Source: Pseudoips prasinana
Taxonomy: Eukaryota; Arthropoda; Insecta; Lepidoptera; Nolidae
Length of the DNA: 64,000 nucleotides
Assembly (NCBI GenBank): GCA_951640165.1
Contig: OX621234.1
Coordinates: 32,926,549-32,990,548 of the forward strand
Reading direction: 5' to 3'
How positions within the stretch are numbered: the stretch's first letter is position 1; the number at the start of each line of letters is the position of its first letter. This document shows positions 11,296 to 23,295 of this stretch, piece after piece. Under the pieces are notes generated by a model, which saw only the letters and a program-made list of their open reading frames with translations, was not told the origin of the DNA and made no database searches. A program made the translations under genes and the position numbers.

Positions 11296-12612
11296 TGGGT
11301 CCGTGGCTTAGGCCCCCAGTGGTCGAGGCACCTGTGACCTACGCCCCCGATCGGATTTATTTTATATCATTTTATTTTTGTGCTTTTTCACTTAGTAGAG
11401 TAAATGAGAAAAGTGTTTCACTATAATAATATTATTCCTTGCCAAACAAAAGTTATCTATCAAATTGCACAGAAAATAGATTGCCACTTAACCTTATCCT
11501 TACACACCTTTTTCTACATTAAAAACATATTTATTACTAGCTGTGCCCGCGACTTCGTCCGCGTGTTAATTAGTTTATTTAGTTTTTTAGTAAAATAAAA
11601 TACTTTTTCTTAAATAAAAGTAGCCTAAGTTACGCCTTATTACATCAGCTACCTGCCAATAAAAGTCCCGTCAAAATCGGTCCAGCCATTTCAGAGATTA
11701 GCCGGAACAAACAGACAGACAAAAATTGTAAAAAATGTTATTTTGGTGTATGTACCGTATATAATATATATTCATATTTATGTAGTAAAACCCGGCTATT
11801 TCAATATTACAAACAGACACTCCAATTTTATTTATTTGTATAGATGTACAATCATCCAGAAATTAAAAAGACCTCATATAAAATGTTAGTGAATGTTATT
11901 AATATAAAATATATTAATATACATTTATAATAAATTACCATGTAGAAATATTATCTTTCAACTTGAACCAAATCGTTAGCTAACTGCGCCAAACCAGTTA
12001 TTGGCTACAATAAAAGTCCATCTTTTTGTCTACAAAATTTAAAACAATAAGGAGGTATGAATAGATTTTAAGTATATCTCTTTCACACCTGAGTCAAGTT
12101 ATTGAATATTGCAATATGTAACCGATACGAAAGTCATCTCATAATGACAAGCGAAAATCCTTCGCAAGGGCTTGTGCGAAATATTTACAAAATAGTTAAA
12201 TATAGACTTGTTGGAAAAACATTGTTGCACGCTGGATTTGCGTTGCGTTCTAGAAATAAGGAAAGAAGTCCATTCTTTATTAAAAATTGTATGAAACGAA
12301 AATTGGAAAATTACGAGTGAAAAGTACAGTGACAAAATTCTAATCTACAACAGTATATAAAAAATAATTAAAAATAAATAAGACTTTCATTTTTCAAAAC
12401 ATACATCCAATATAAAAGCATTGCTATGATATATATAATTATGATTTAACGTATTACCTATACATATACCACCATTAGACATTTATTATTTTTGTAAAAT
12501 ATTTTTGTGCCTGATAGTACATTTGATCAAAAATTGCTTTGAATTAAAATAATCGAATCGGGGGCGTCGGCCACAGGTGCCTCGACCACTGGGGGCCTAA
12601 GCCACGGACCCA
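11296..12612. mobile_element. 1.3-kb unit bounded by 62-bp inverted repeats
   Basis: 11296-11357 and 12551-12612 are inverted copies (TGGGTCCGTGGCTTAGGCCC and onward) with only 4 mismatches in 62 bases. They are GC-rich in AT-rich surroundings. The interior holds a Helitron-like element (11537-11844) and no recognisable transposase. May be a non-autonomous TIR transposon, or two opposite copies of one short repeat. The longest interior frame (12102-12320) has no family features. Confidence 0.65.
11537..11844 (-). mobile_element. Helitron-like element, complete, copy 1 of family H2
   Basis: On the minus strand it begins TCTATACAAATAAATAAAAT and ends CGCGGGCACAGCTAG, with the hairpin CGCGGACGAAGTCGCG just before CTAG. 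It sits between A and T, the Helitron A^T insertion rule, with no target duplication. A near-identical copy is at 48626-48936. Confidence 0.82.
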
Positions 12613-13724
12613 ATTTTTTCGCCACCGTGCTATGCTTGACATGGCAGCTACTTAGAAACACTGCCATAAAACTCAGAAGGAATCCTTTTTTAAAAATAAT
12701 AACTTAACATCAAATACAAATTTATTATCTAAAAGCGTTGAATTAAATCTACTCATTCCCAAGCGTCAACATCTGATTGTATTTCGATTTTACAATTTGA
12801 GCTGTAGTTGTGGGATTGTTCCCATAAAAATGCCTGATTAACTGTCTAGTTTGACTAGTGTATACCGTAAGGTCATTTTGTCATTTATATTCTATGCTAA
12901 TTTTTAAATAATATTAATTAATAAATAATTATTTACCCTCCATAACAGTTAGATAGCATTATTATCTAATAAATCCCCTCCCTGATCCCCAACGTTTAAG
13001 TAGCTTCCCGTCTCAGGAACAGTTGCACGAAACGTCCCTGAAAACCGACCCACCAGTAACCGTAACCGACTCATGTTTCGAATCACAAAGGTCCCTATAG
13101 CACGGGTCAATTAGTTTGTAAACTTACTTTGCTAGATAGTATGAGTTCTCTATTGTCTGGTGAAGCAGTGGCAGTCTCCTAGGCTTACTGTGAACGTCAT
13201 ACTAAAACGTATATAATCATAATTGTTGATATGAGGTGGAGAATTAGTACCTATTGTCGTGTATGGGTTGCCGCCTACGCTTCAATACGGTCAACAATAT
13301 TAAATTAATACATTGTGTAGGTGAAAGGATTAACTCTATCTATTATCTAGATATCTAATTATAACAATATTCTTACATCAACAAAAGGTTATACAATAAA
13401 AACTCGCTGAATACGTACAAGTGGGGCAACAACATTGTCCTTTGACTGCGCCCACGTAATTGTCAAAGTTTCACCAGACTTTCGCAAAATTCCTAAAATG
13501 GATACAACAACATAAATTTATTAAAAATAAAATACAAATATAGTATTAATGTCAGTAGGTAAAACTAATAATATTGAATAACTATTATGTTTACTAAAGT
13601 CAAATAAAGAATATATTTCATTATGTTTCTTGGACGTGTGACAAACAAACTGAACTTAACAAAAAAAATATGCAAAGCAATTATAATTACTTAATGTTAC
13701 TCTAAATAAGGATTATAATTGCAT
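12613..13724. other. mostly unique DNA with one dispersed repeat piece
   Basis: 12637-12692 (AAACACTGCCATAAAACTCA) is an inverted copy of 40666-40720. The rest is AT-rich without gene signal. Confidence 0.45.
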
Positions 13725-13741
13725 AACAACCATTTTTAGTT

Positions 13742-14007
13742 GTTTAAAGTTAGTATGTTTTAAGCTGTGTGGTGACGGCAGCGAATATCAGAATATCATC
13801 CCCCAATCCAATACTATCCCGTGAGGGGCGTAGAATTGGACCCGAGGGAATATCTACCAGAGGATGGGCAGCAGCTTTCTTCTGTGTGCTATGCCCATCT
13901 CACTGCGATCGCCAACCCGTCTGCCAAGCCAAGATTATGGCATATCCCCCAAGATGATTCTTGAAAGAGGCTGGTCCAGCAGTAGCCTTTTTGCAGCTGT
14001 AATGATG
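13742..14007 (+). mobile_element. short internally deleted RTE derivative with 17-bp target duplication
   Basis: It joins the RTE 5' end (GCTGTGTGGTGACGGCAGCG, TCCCGTGAGGGGCGTAGAA, CACTGCGATCGCCAACCCGT, up to about 13950) directly to the RTE 3' tail (GGCTGGTCCAGCAGTAGCC...GTAATGATG). AACAACCATTTTTAGTT is repeated exactly at 13725-13741 and 14008-14024, so the 266-bp unit inserted as one piece. A second element of the same design is at 49085-49310. Confidence 0.87.
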
Positions 14008-14024
14008 AACAACCATTTTTAGTT

Positions 14025-14984
14025 ACGGGTCATTCGAGTATCGATGACGATTAATATGACAATAGAATTCAATCTAGTGATGAAACTTTACAGCACGTTG
14101 TAAATCAGTTTACGAAATAGTTACTCAAAAAATCAATTCGGTGACTGATTAAGAGCGTTGGATAGGCTGAAAGCCAAACACAATTTACTTTTTCCACCAA
14201 AATCGGGCCCATTTAATCAGAATGTAAACAATAGAAAATGTATCACTCGGCACCATGAGAATTACCAGTGCTAGAACAATAAAATGTTCTAGCAAATGTT
14301 GAGGTGGTGCCATTTCGGTCTTGCACACACACGGATACATATCAAGCTATACATTTCCAGTATAAACTGATCCTGCGTTGTATAGTATAAAAAATATGTT
14401 TTGATATTATTAAGTAATTTTAATTGTTTTGTCATTAATATTTACTCTTTGTTTTATATTTTATGTTTTGTTTTTTATGTTAATTTTGTTTCCTAAATTT
14501 TAATTTTATTTTAGCTATAGTATTTTTCATTTTATTTCAGCTATAGTATTTTTCATTTTATATTTAGTTTTAGTTGTTATATAATGTTTGTATTTTACTG
14601 ATGTCACGAGTGTCATGAATCTGTGCATGTTGTGACACCTTAATAAACTGTGCATTTGATTTTAATTTTTAAGTGTTGTATTTAGACTAGCAATAATGTA
14701 ACAGTTACTGGTTGTCCTAAATAAATAGGATTTCCATACAATGACAGGTCAGCTTATATCGGAAATGTATAGATTAATATGTAGCCGTGTGTACAAAAAG
14801 TGTCTTTGTTTATATTATATATTTTTGTTATCTGTGCAGTATTGGAATAAATACATATTTTTCTTCTTACTTTTTACAAGCCTTTCGAAAAGTTAAACAG
14901 TAAAAAAGAAATTCTTGGGACAATTAACACACTGTCATCTAATCTTATATCCTTCTTATACGAGTACATATTTATAGATAAAGT
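14025..14984. other. T-rich DNA, no gene
   Basis: 14400-14600 is unusually T-rich, with the 23-base phrase around AGCTATAGTATTTTTCATTT present twice (14514 and 14540). A small 9-bp hairpin (GCTAGAACA/TGTTCTAGC) lies near 14269. Nothing coding. Confidence 0.4.
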
Positions 14985-14989
14985 GCACC

Positions 14990-15080
14990 CAGACACTTAT
15001 CACACAAAGACTTATCCAGGGTGGGAATCGACCCCACGAACTCTAGCAGTCAGGTTCACTAACCACGAGACCAATATGTC
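14990..15080 (-). repeat. tRNA-like SINE family E head
   Basis: On the minus strand GGTCTCGTGGTTAGTGAACC (A-box region) and CGTGGGGTCGATTCCCACCC (B-box region), then a body ending CTGGGTGCAC. A sense copy is at 56661-56760. The acceptor stem does not pair, so not a functional tRNA. Confidence 0.65.
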
Positions 15081-15209
15081 AGACAAAACTAAGGGATTGG
15101 ACTACAATGTGCTACAAAAGAACGTACTTGTTACCATATTGTAAGTAAGAAAATCTGATTTCAACAAATTCTCTATTTTAACTTTTAAAAGGTCTAGGCA
15201 CAGCAATAA

Positions 15210-15458
15210 TTCGCATAAAGAGCAGCTCGACTGGGCATTCCTTAATAAAAACATTAATGTTGTGTTTCTGAGTGTGAGTAAGTTCGCCAGTGTTCATCGA
15301 GGTGGGGTGAAGGCTCGGCAACACTTGTTTGCAGACTTTTTTAAAGGTCGGCAAGGTACCCGCGACTCCTCTGGTGTTGCTAGTTACATGGGCGGCGGTG
15401 ATCGCTTACCATCAGGTGACCCGCTTGTTCATTTATCGCCCTATGGTATAAAAAAAGA
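15210..15458 (+). repeat. dispersed repeat family B, copy 2, with poly(A) end
   Basis: AAAGAGCAGCTCGACTGGGC through GTGTTTCTGAGTGTGAGTAA to GGGCGGCGGTGATCGCTTAC and CATCAGGTGACCCGCTTGTT, ending in an A run. The 3' tail resembles that of the CR1/Jockey-like LINE at 33855-34325, suggesting shared retrotransposition machinery. The 134-codon frame beginning at 15262 is a product of this repeat. Confidence 0.78.
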
Positions 15459-15750
15459 AACCAAAGTTGAAACAAAAAGAAAACTGTATTCTATCCTTGA
15501 TACGTCCGAGCAATCGACCTTGTCGCCACCCTTTAACAGCTCTGCCGCATCCCGCAACATAGCCACGCCATCGCATCGATTTTTCGGAATTTATGTTCAG
15601 GACATTCAGACAAAAGCCTGTAACTTGTTTGTCATGCTATTTACCACGCAACTGTTACCAAATTAAGGACTAGTGAATGACTGAATATGATTAGGAATAA
15701 AATATTAACTCTACTTTGGTTACTTTTCCCGTGGTCTTATTAAGTTAGGA

Positions 15751-15772
15751 TTATTTTATTATTATTATTATT
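15751..15772. repeat. (TTA)n microsatellite
   Basis: Run of TTA/ATT triplets, imperfect at the edges. Confidence 0.85.
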
Positions 15773-15866
15773 TTTTACTTAAATAAGCATCAAATTATTA
15801 ATTCCACTATATGTTGTGTGTTTGTGTTTTGTGTTTTCTTAATATTGATAGGGATGTTTTTGAGGT

Positions 15867-15908
15867 GTTCCATACTCATCTCCGATTGTTCCATACTCAT
15901 CTCCGATT
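15867..15908. repeat. 21-bp tandem duplication
   Basis: A 21-base unit beginning GTTCCATACTCATCTCCGAT occurs twice back to back without change. Confidence 0.92.
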
Positions 15909-16058
15909 TGAACACAAATGTGTTTTAAAGTTTTAATCGGTTCTTACAAAGATGAGTTGATTTTTACTTGACTTTTTTACTTTGACTTAAAGCGTAAAAC
16001 TCACGTTATGGTCACCGCACGCTTCCTATAAGCTATGTGTGTACATATACTGTGTATG

Positions 16059-16232
16059 TGTACAGACGCCAGCACATCAAGCTACCCCAATCTGCCAAAT
16101 TTCCCTAATTGAAAGTGTATAAGGTTCACTTTCAATTGGGGAAATTTGGCAGAGGCTTTCAACATAAGGTCTATAACATCTATAAAAGAAATTTGACAGA
16201 TTGGGGTAGCTGGATGTGCTGGCGTCTGTACA
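16059..16232. mobile_element. MITE family T1, copy 2
   Basis: Same ends as 2772-2924 (TGTACAGACGCCAGCACATC). It also holds a nested dyad, CAATTGAAAGTG-type arms near 16105-16150, so it could form a cruciform. Longest of the three copies. Confidence 0.87.
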
Positions 16233-17708
16233 TAGACATAACTCCGTATGTTATTAGTACCTATACATTATATATATACAAAGAGTATATCTCAATGTGA
16301 AGTGTCAACGATTATATTGTGGATTAGGTATTTAGATTAGTAGTGTAAAAAATAGTTTTCCCTTTTATCGGCAATCCCCAAAAACTTTCCCGTATGTTTC
16401 GTTTAACATTACGTTTACAGTTAGCCAGAAGACTGTCATTGCTTCACCAGACAAAAGATAGCTCGAAATCAGCTGTATGTTTTTTTTTAAACAGGACTTA
16501 TTAGATCTCAACGCTAGCTTACAAAATTGAGACACTAATTACCTTGAAACAAGTGTTGTCTTCGTCGTTCATATCATCCTACAGTCGGTGAAATAGGATA
16601 AAATATATTTCAAACTTTATGTCACAATCTTAATTTTTTATAAGTACGGAGTTTAGCTATTTGTAATGAGTAACAACGAACTTATAAGACGTATTGTTTA
16701 GAAGAGCGTATTATGAACATTCCACTTTCCTAATTACGTCAGAAGCTATTTATGAAACACAACGTATAACAGTCGTAAGTAGTCAGTATGGCCTGTCTTC
16801 TTTCCTCTTCCTTAAGCGTTGCATTTGACATTGATACTAGACTCAACAGAACGTCAGTGGATATACTTGCAGTACGAAAGCTGCTCTTACTGCTTACGGA
16901 AGAAAGACGCTTCGATTGTGCCTTAACTAGCAAAAAGATACGCCGATGTATGGTTAGTTGATACTAGTGTAAAAAATATACCACGGCCTACTTACTATTA
17001 TTTATACAACGATTAAAAGTACACTTATCCCTGTTTGTTCGTTCTAATGCCAAATTCGGATTTCGAATCGTAATCTAATACAAATATGTATTACTTACTT
17101 CAAATGGAACTGTTTTTGAATATTCACGGTGATTAGGGGACATTTTTAGGCGGTAGGATATTTGATACGCCGCCATTCCTAATTCTTTAAATTGTCACAA
17201 ATACAAATTTTTGCATTATTGCATTTCTTTCTAACATATTACTTGTGAGAAGGACAGAGCACCAATAGTTGCACCAAACAAACGACACATTAGAACCGAT
17301 CAACTAATACTCAATTTTAGGAGTTTCCAAGTTCTATCTATGCCCCGTTCTTGTCTTACGAGGTATATGAGAGTAAGATGTAATGACATTTCAATTGGTT
17401 TAAAAGGTGAAACCGCCAGCTATTCATCAAATTGCCCATACAATGCATCAAATTTCTGCCCCATGGTCCAACCATCATGTATTTATTCAGCATACCAAAA
17501 TCTAAAATATGTTTAATTTAGTATATTTAGTAACCATATTTTTATTACGAATGTTGTATACATCTGCAGATATGTAACACTTTGTCTCAATATTTGTCTT
17601 CTTTAAATGTTTAGTGTAAATTTGATGATGTAGCCCGCTGAGGACTAACCACAACCAATATCTACAAATTGTATGAGCATTCCCATAAACACACGATTTA
17701 TTGTTTAC
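16233..17708. other. no gene or known repeat seen
   Basis: AT-rich DNA. A 64-codon minus-strand frame at 16739-16933 is serine-rich but has no supporting features. Confidence 0.4.
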
Positions 17709-17850
17709 CAGCTGTGCCCCGCGGTTTTACCCGCGTTAAACGTTGTAAATTATAGCCTATGTGTTATTCGGATATATATGCTATATTACTGCAAAGTTTC
17801 ATAAAAATCCGTTCGGTAGTTTTTGTGTGAAAGAGTAACAAACATACACA
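17709..17850 (-). mobile_element. Helitron-like element, 3' part
   Basis: On the minus strand it ends ACGCGGGTAAAACCGCGGGG then CACAGCTGG, a mutated form of the CACAGCTAG terminus, with the terminal hairpin kept. The body matches 8383-8583. Confidence 0.65.
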
Positions 17851-18076
17851 CTTACAATTGTCGAACCACGTGAATAGTATGGTCGGTCAAATAAATTTAA
17901 TTAGCACCATTCGCTGTGTCAGGCTATAACATGATTATGTGGTTTAGAGTTGTGATAACTGATTCTTTTTACATACAAAAAAGACGCACGTCCTGGTTGT
18001 TGCAGGGATCCCTTTATCCACAGATCACTAATGACCCCGCAAGGCCTTGTGTCGACATAGTATGACAGACATAGTA

Positions 18077-18356
18077 TGTCGCGGCCTGAACACCTCGCCA
18101 AAAAAAACTATGTCTATGCATGAGACACTGCAGGTCCTATTCCTTGGTAGAAATAAAAGCCGGAAATATCTGGATAACTGTTTACTGCATTTAATTTAAG
18201 TGATTTACAAATTACGTGTTGCTTGGCTGATGCCGATAGATTTGTGTAGACAATTATAAAAATAACATGTGGGTATAAAATATAAAAGTTGTCGATGAGT
18301 ATAGTATTTAGTATTTTAACTATGGTTTCTATTGGAGAGGTGTTCAGGCCGCGACA
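18077..18356. mobile_element. 280-bp TIR element (MITE family T5)
   Basis: Perfect 20-bp terminal inverted repeats: TGTCGCGGCCTGAACACCTC at 18077-18096, complement at 18337-18356. GC-rich ends, AT-rich centre, no coding capacity. Single copy in this window. Confidence 0.8.
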
Positions 18357-18854
18357 CCTAGTTCGCATGAAATGTCGTCCCCAATCTTCAGTCGTACGAG
18401 AGGGCTACCTTTTCGTGTATTTACGTAGAGTTACAGTTGCACAAAACATCTTAAAAACAATTAGCCCTCTAACCGCTCGAGCTCAAAGTTTAAACCTCAA
18501 ATGGCGCAGGTACTCAGTTTGCAGTTTTATATAGGTAGACGACTCGGGTCTATATATATATATGTATAGATGTGCCGTGTTACTGATACTTGTGTATAAT
18601 TAAGCACCAAACTGATGGTAGCTGGTAATCATTTGAGAACTGTTATACTTATTTACGCAACCGGCAATGTATAGTGACATGTAACGGTTTATATGGATGT
18701 TTCAAACGGCATTATAACGGGCTACTGCTACGGGTGGTATCTAATACAAATTGTGTGTTTAGTGTAGAACAATAAAATGACCAGCCAAGAGCGAGTATGA
18801 CTCGTAGCTTTATTATTAATCATGTTAAAGTTGTTTTATTAAATAATTAGTTAA

Positions 18855-19015
18855 GTTGACGGCCGTTTCTTGAGTGGCTACCGCAAAAACGTAGCGTGGG
18901 CCCCCTACAAGATGGACCGATGATCTTATGAGGTAATTTTGGAGGTCTTCGGGGGAGGCATATATTCTTCACGCAATCGACATCTTTCGCCTGATATGAT
19001 GATAATGATATTGTT
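18855..19015 (+). mobile_element. RTE LINE 3' fragment
   Basis: TTGAGTGGCTACCGCAAAAA, GCGTGGGCCCCCTACAAGAT and GGACCGATGATCT correspond to the last 50 codons of the RTE reverse transcriptase ORF, ending in TGATGATAATGATA. Decayed. Confidence 0.72.
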
Positions 19016-19410
19016 ATTGAAGAGGCAATAAAAATACGCACTCCAAAATTTCAACCATCGACTTATGTATGTTCATGAGCAAAGCAAAAGCTATTTCTTT
19101 TATTTAAAGGTCTGACAGCTGAAACTTTGTAATAGAATTTCGTAAAAGATAGCGAAAGTTGGTTTACTAAGAATCTAAACAGACCTTGTTCAGTTAAGAT
19201 TAATCGAAGCCGAACGCATTCTCTAATTTGATGGACCCTACACCACTAGTCAGTTATAAAGAAACAGATTATTTGTGTCCATCGCTTGAGGACTATTGTT
19301 CTGAAGTGCTATTTATATCAATACTTTTGAGGTCAATTGGTTCTATTTAATCAATGTTATCCACAATAGTGTTCACATAAGAATAAATTGATGAAATACG
19401 TTGTACAGTT

Positions 19411-19587
19411 AGGCCTCCTACGCACTATGCGGCTAGCCGCAATGCGGCCAGCCGTGCGGCTGACCGTACTCAGATATTTGTACGAGAATGTAGTTTTCAT
19501 TCGCACTGTGATGCGGCAGCAGTTCAGCAATATTGATCGCTGACGGCTGACCGCATTCCGGCTAACCGCATAGTGCGTTGGAGGCCT
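19411..19587. mobile_element. MITE family T3, copy 1
   Basis: Ends AGGCCTCCTACGCACTATGC and the near-exact complement; the interior is a run of GCGGCTAGCCGC-like dyads, markedly GC-rich. An inverted copy is at 48405-48586. Confidence 0.85.
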
Positions 19588-19883
19588 TAGACGCCGTCAC
19601 TAGAGGCTATATCGACCATAATCCCATCCGTAATGTCATGGTTAGTATTATCAATGAGTAATGCGACTCCGTTAAAATTCAAATCATTGTTTTTTGCTTG
19701 ACAATTTTTGTTTATACATGTATTACAATACAATGAGGAAATGGGGAGTTTGGAATTTGGATAAAGTAGTTATTTAAGGGGGTTCAACAATAAAAAGGTA
19801 ATGCAATAGATTTGCGCGACTTTTGATAACTACTCTTGTAAGAAATGTCTTCTTGTCTAATGTATTATATATGTATATAATTT

Positions 19884-20145
19884 GACGGGCCAGTTGGCGC
19901 GGTTGGTAGATGCTTGCCTTTCACGCCGCAGGTCGTGGGTTCAATTCCCACCCAAAACAGATATTTGTGTGCATGAATATGTCTGTGTGTCCTAACTCTG
20001 CGTGTAATAATCTATATAAGTATTATGTATTTACAAATGAAAAGTAGTATACGAGTTCCAGTTATCGGTTTTCCATATTACAAGCTTGGTGCTAAACTTT
20101 GGGATTATTTGGTCGTGTGTGAATGAAGTCCCAGGATAGTATTAA
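19884..20145 (+). mobile_element. tRNA-derived SINE family A, copy 2
   Basis: GACGGGCCAGTTGGCGCGGT, then GGTAGATGCTTGCCTTTCAC and CGTGGGTTCAATTCCCACCC (B box), ending with the TTTGGGATTATTTGG...CCCAGGATA tail. Nearly complete. Confidence 0.87.
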
Positions 20146-20228
20146 TATTATAAGTTTAATGGTATAAAAATAGAACCGTCAGTATTGGTTTCAAGAAGTG
20201 GATTCAAAGAGTCATCATCATCATCATA

Positions 20229-21680
20229 TCAGCCGAAAGACGTCCACTGCTGGACAAAGGCCTCCCTCAAAGATCTCCACAATTGCCGGTCTTGCGCTAT
20301 CCGCATCCAGCGTTTTCCAGCGACCCGCACAAGATCATCGGTCCATCTTGTAGGGGGCCTGCCCACGCTGCCTCTTCCGGTTCGTGGTCGCCACTCGAGA
20401 ACCTTTCTGCCCCAGCGGCCGTCGGCTCTACGAGCTATGTGCCCTGCCCACTGCCACTTCAGCTTGGCAATTCTTAGGGCTATGTCGGTGACTTTGGTTC
20501 GCCTGCGGATCTCATCATTTCTGATTCGATCTCGCAGGGAAACTCCAAGCATAGCCCTTTCCATTGCTCTTTGGGTGACCTTGAGCCGCCTGATAAGGCC
20601 CATAGTTAGCGACCACGTCTCTGTTCCGTAAGTCATCACTGGCAACACACACTGGTCGAAGACTTTCGACTTGAGACACTGCGGTATTTGGGACGAGAAG
20701 ATATTACGTAGCTTCCCGAACGCTGCCCAGCCGAGTTGGATTCTACGATTGACCTCCTTCTCGAAGTTGGACCTACCTAGTTGGATGGTCTGTCCTAGGT
20801 AAATATAGTTCTCTACAACTTCGAGTGCAGAGTCTCCAACCTTAACTAGAGTGGGTGCAACATGGATGTTTGACATAATTTTCGTCTTACCCATGTTCAT
20901 TTTCAGACCCACTTGTTGAGAGACTCTGCTGAGGCCATCGAGCATTGTAGCGAGGTCGTCAAGGGTCTCAGCCATGACTACTATATCGTCGGCAAATCGA
21001 AGTTGGGTGATGTACTCGCCATTGACATTGATGCCAAAGCCTTTCCAGTCCAGAAGCTTGAAGACATCTTCCAATGCAGCGGTGAACAGTTTCGGAGATA
21101 TAACATCTCCCTGTTTCACACCTCGCTGCAAGTGGATAGGTTTCGAGTTCTGGTCCTGGAGTCGCACTGACATAGTGGCGTTTTCGTACAAACACTTTAA
21201 CACCTCGATATACCGGTAGTCGATTTGGCACCTTTGGAGAGACCTCAGTACGGCCCAAGTTTCGATCGAATCGAAGGCTTTCTCATAGTCCACAAACGCT
21301 AAGCATAAAGGCTGGTTATACTCTACGGTCTTCTGTATAACCTGCCGCAGCGTATGTATGTGGTCTATGGTACTAAAGCCTTTACGGAAACCGGCTTGTT
21401 CGGGAGGCTGGAAGTCGTCAAACCTGCGTGCGAGACGATTCGTAATGACCCTCGAAAACAACTTGTAAACATGGCTCAGCAGTGTGATGGGTCTGTAATT
21501 CTTCAAGAGGGTTTTATTGCCCTTTTTGAAGAAGAGCACCACCACACCCCTGTGCCATGCTTTTGGCGTTTGACCTTCTAGTATGACGGAGTTAAATAAC
21601 TTCTGAAGGGCCCGTAGGATTGGTGTACCACCCGCCTTCAGAAGCTCTGCCGTAATTCCATCATCACCAGGCCTTGTTGT
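20229..21680 (-). pseudogene. RTE reverse transcriptase, downstream of the frameshift
   Basis: Continues in a different frame from the endonuclease part. Reverse transcriptase blocks: NYRPITLLSHVYKLFSRVI, QAGFRKGFSTIDHI, LAFVDYEKAFDSIE, LQRGVKQGDVISPKLF and the catalytic RFADDIVVMAE with both Asp present. After the thumb comes a basic stretch with GHIARRADGRWGRKVLEWRP, characteristic of RTE ORF ends, and TGA at 20229. Apart from the frameshift the frame is clean. Confidence 0.92.
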
Positions 21681-23295
21681 TCTTAAGCTGTTCGAGAGCC
21701 ATTCTAATCTCGCACAGGCTGACGTCCGGGATGTCGTCGGTGAAGTGTTGGGTTAGTCGTGCTCTGGGATCTGAGGCACAACTATCGACAGGTGACTGGG
21801 TTTTCGCATACAGCTGTCCATAGAACCTCTCGATCTCTCCCAGCAACTCAGGTTTAGACGTGACGATTCTGCCATCCTCAGTCTTCAGCTTCGTCAGTTG
21901 GCTCTGTCCAACAGACAGTTCTCTTGCAAACACTTTAGAGCCTTTGTTCCGCTCAATGGCTTCTTTAATACAATTTGTATTAAATTGGCGCGTGTCGCGT
22001 GTCAAAGACTTTGAGATCTGTCTGTTGAGCTGCCGGTATCTGGTAGCATCATCAGAGGATGTCAGAACAATTTTCCGTCTTTCGTCCATAAGCTGCAGGG
22101 TATAGTCAGAGATCTTTTTGGTTCTGTTTGTACGGTGGGCCTTGAAGACCTTAGACCCAGCCGTATGGGCAGCTTCTACGAGCCTGTCATGGTATGAGTC
22201 CACTTCCTCGCAATCTGCTAGGCATTCGAAACGGTTTTGCAGTTCGGGATGAAAGGGTTCAGGGTTTTGGATGTGGATGGGTAAAGGTCGGAGCGTAGAC
22301 TTTATTAGTCGGGACCTCTGGAGCTTGACATTTAGGTTCAATGAGCCTCTCACCAGTCTGTGATCGCTCCCGGTTTTAAGCGTATTGATCACTGAGACGT
22401 CATTGAACACCTGTCTACTCGTCGACAAGATAAAGTCTATCTCGTTTTTTGTTTTACCATCGGGGCTTACCCAGGTCCATTTGCGGTTTTCCGACTTCTT
22501 GAAAAAGGAGTTCATCATAAAGAGTCCCTCCTTCTCCATGAAGTCGGCCAACATTTGGCCCCGGGGATTCCGGTCTCCAGTTCCAAATTGCCCCACTTTC
22601 AGCTCATTCCCGAATCGTTTACCCAGCTTCGCGGTAAAGTCTCCCATGACCACAGTGAAATAAGAGTTCGAGGTATGTATGGCTCTAGAAATATCCTCAT
22701 ACATGACCTCAACCTCATCGTCGGAGTGCGTCGAAGTCGGCGCGTAAACCTGTATGACCTTCAACGAATACCGCTTGGTAATTCTGAGTATAAGGTACGC
22801 AACCCTAGTCGACACACTCTCGATTTTCACTATGTTGTGGACGAGGGACTTGTGGACTATGAACCCAACACCACCTTGGGAGAGTTGGTCGCCTTCCCGG
22901 AAATAGAACAGATTCCCGGATTTCAGGATTATCGTGTCCTCCCCCTCTCTTCGGACTTCAGATAATCCTATTATGTCCCAATGTAACCTGCTCAATTCTT
23001 CCTCCAGTTCGATCATCTTCTCGTCGGTCCGCAGTGTGCGTGTGTTGTATGTTGCCAGGGCCAGAGGTCGTCGGTTTTGGTAACGCGGAATCTGCCGGGG
23101 ATTCTTAGCACCCCCTGCCCTGCCGTAACCACGGCTGTTACCACGGCTGGGAATAGCAGGGCTGCCGGGGACTGGGGGCCGCGGTTTAATTGTGTCCTTC
23201 ATTTGAGGGGATCTGCCATAATCGCCACGCTTGGCAAACGGGTTGGCGATCGCAGTAAGGTAGAAATTGGTACTCATGAGAACGCTGCTGCCCAT
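21664..23295 (-). pseudogene. RTE endonuclease and RT N-terminal part, ends at a frameshift
   Basis: 543 codons from an ATG near the element's 5' end. A basic, proline-rich leader (residues 1-75) is followed by an exonuclease-endonuclease-phosphatase domain: LALATYNTRTLR, GLSEVRREGED, VIQVYAPTS, MGDFTAKLG, EIDFIL and GSDHRLV. The usual GDFNA motif reads GDFTA, so a catalytic Asn is replaced by Thr. The frame ends at LKNNKAW followed by TGA, because two bases are missing relative to LKNNKTPGDD in the second copy at about 61590. Not functional as it stands. Confidence 0.9.

Noticed and set aside
15262..15666. 134-codon plus-strand open frame
   Set aside because: Its first half is dispersed repeat B including the GGCGGCGGTGAT tail; the rest has no family features.
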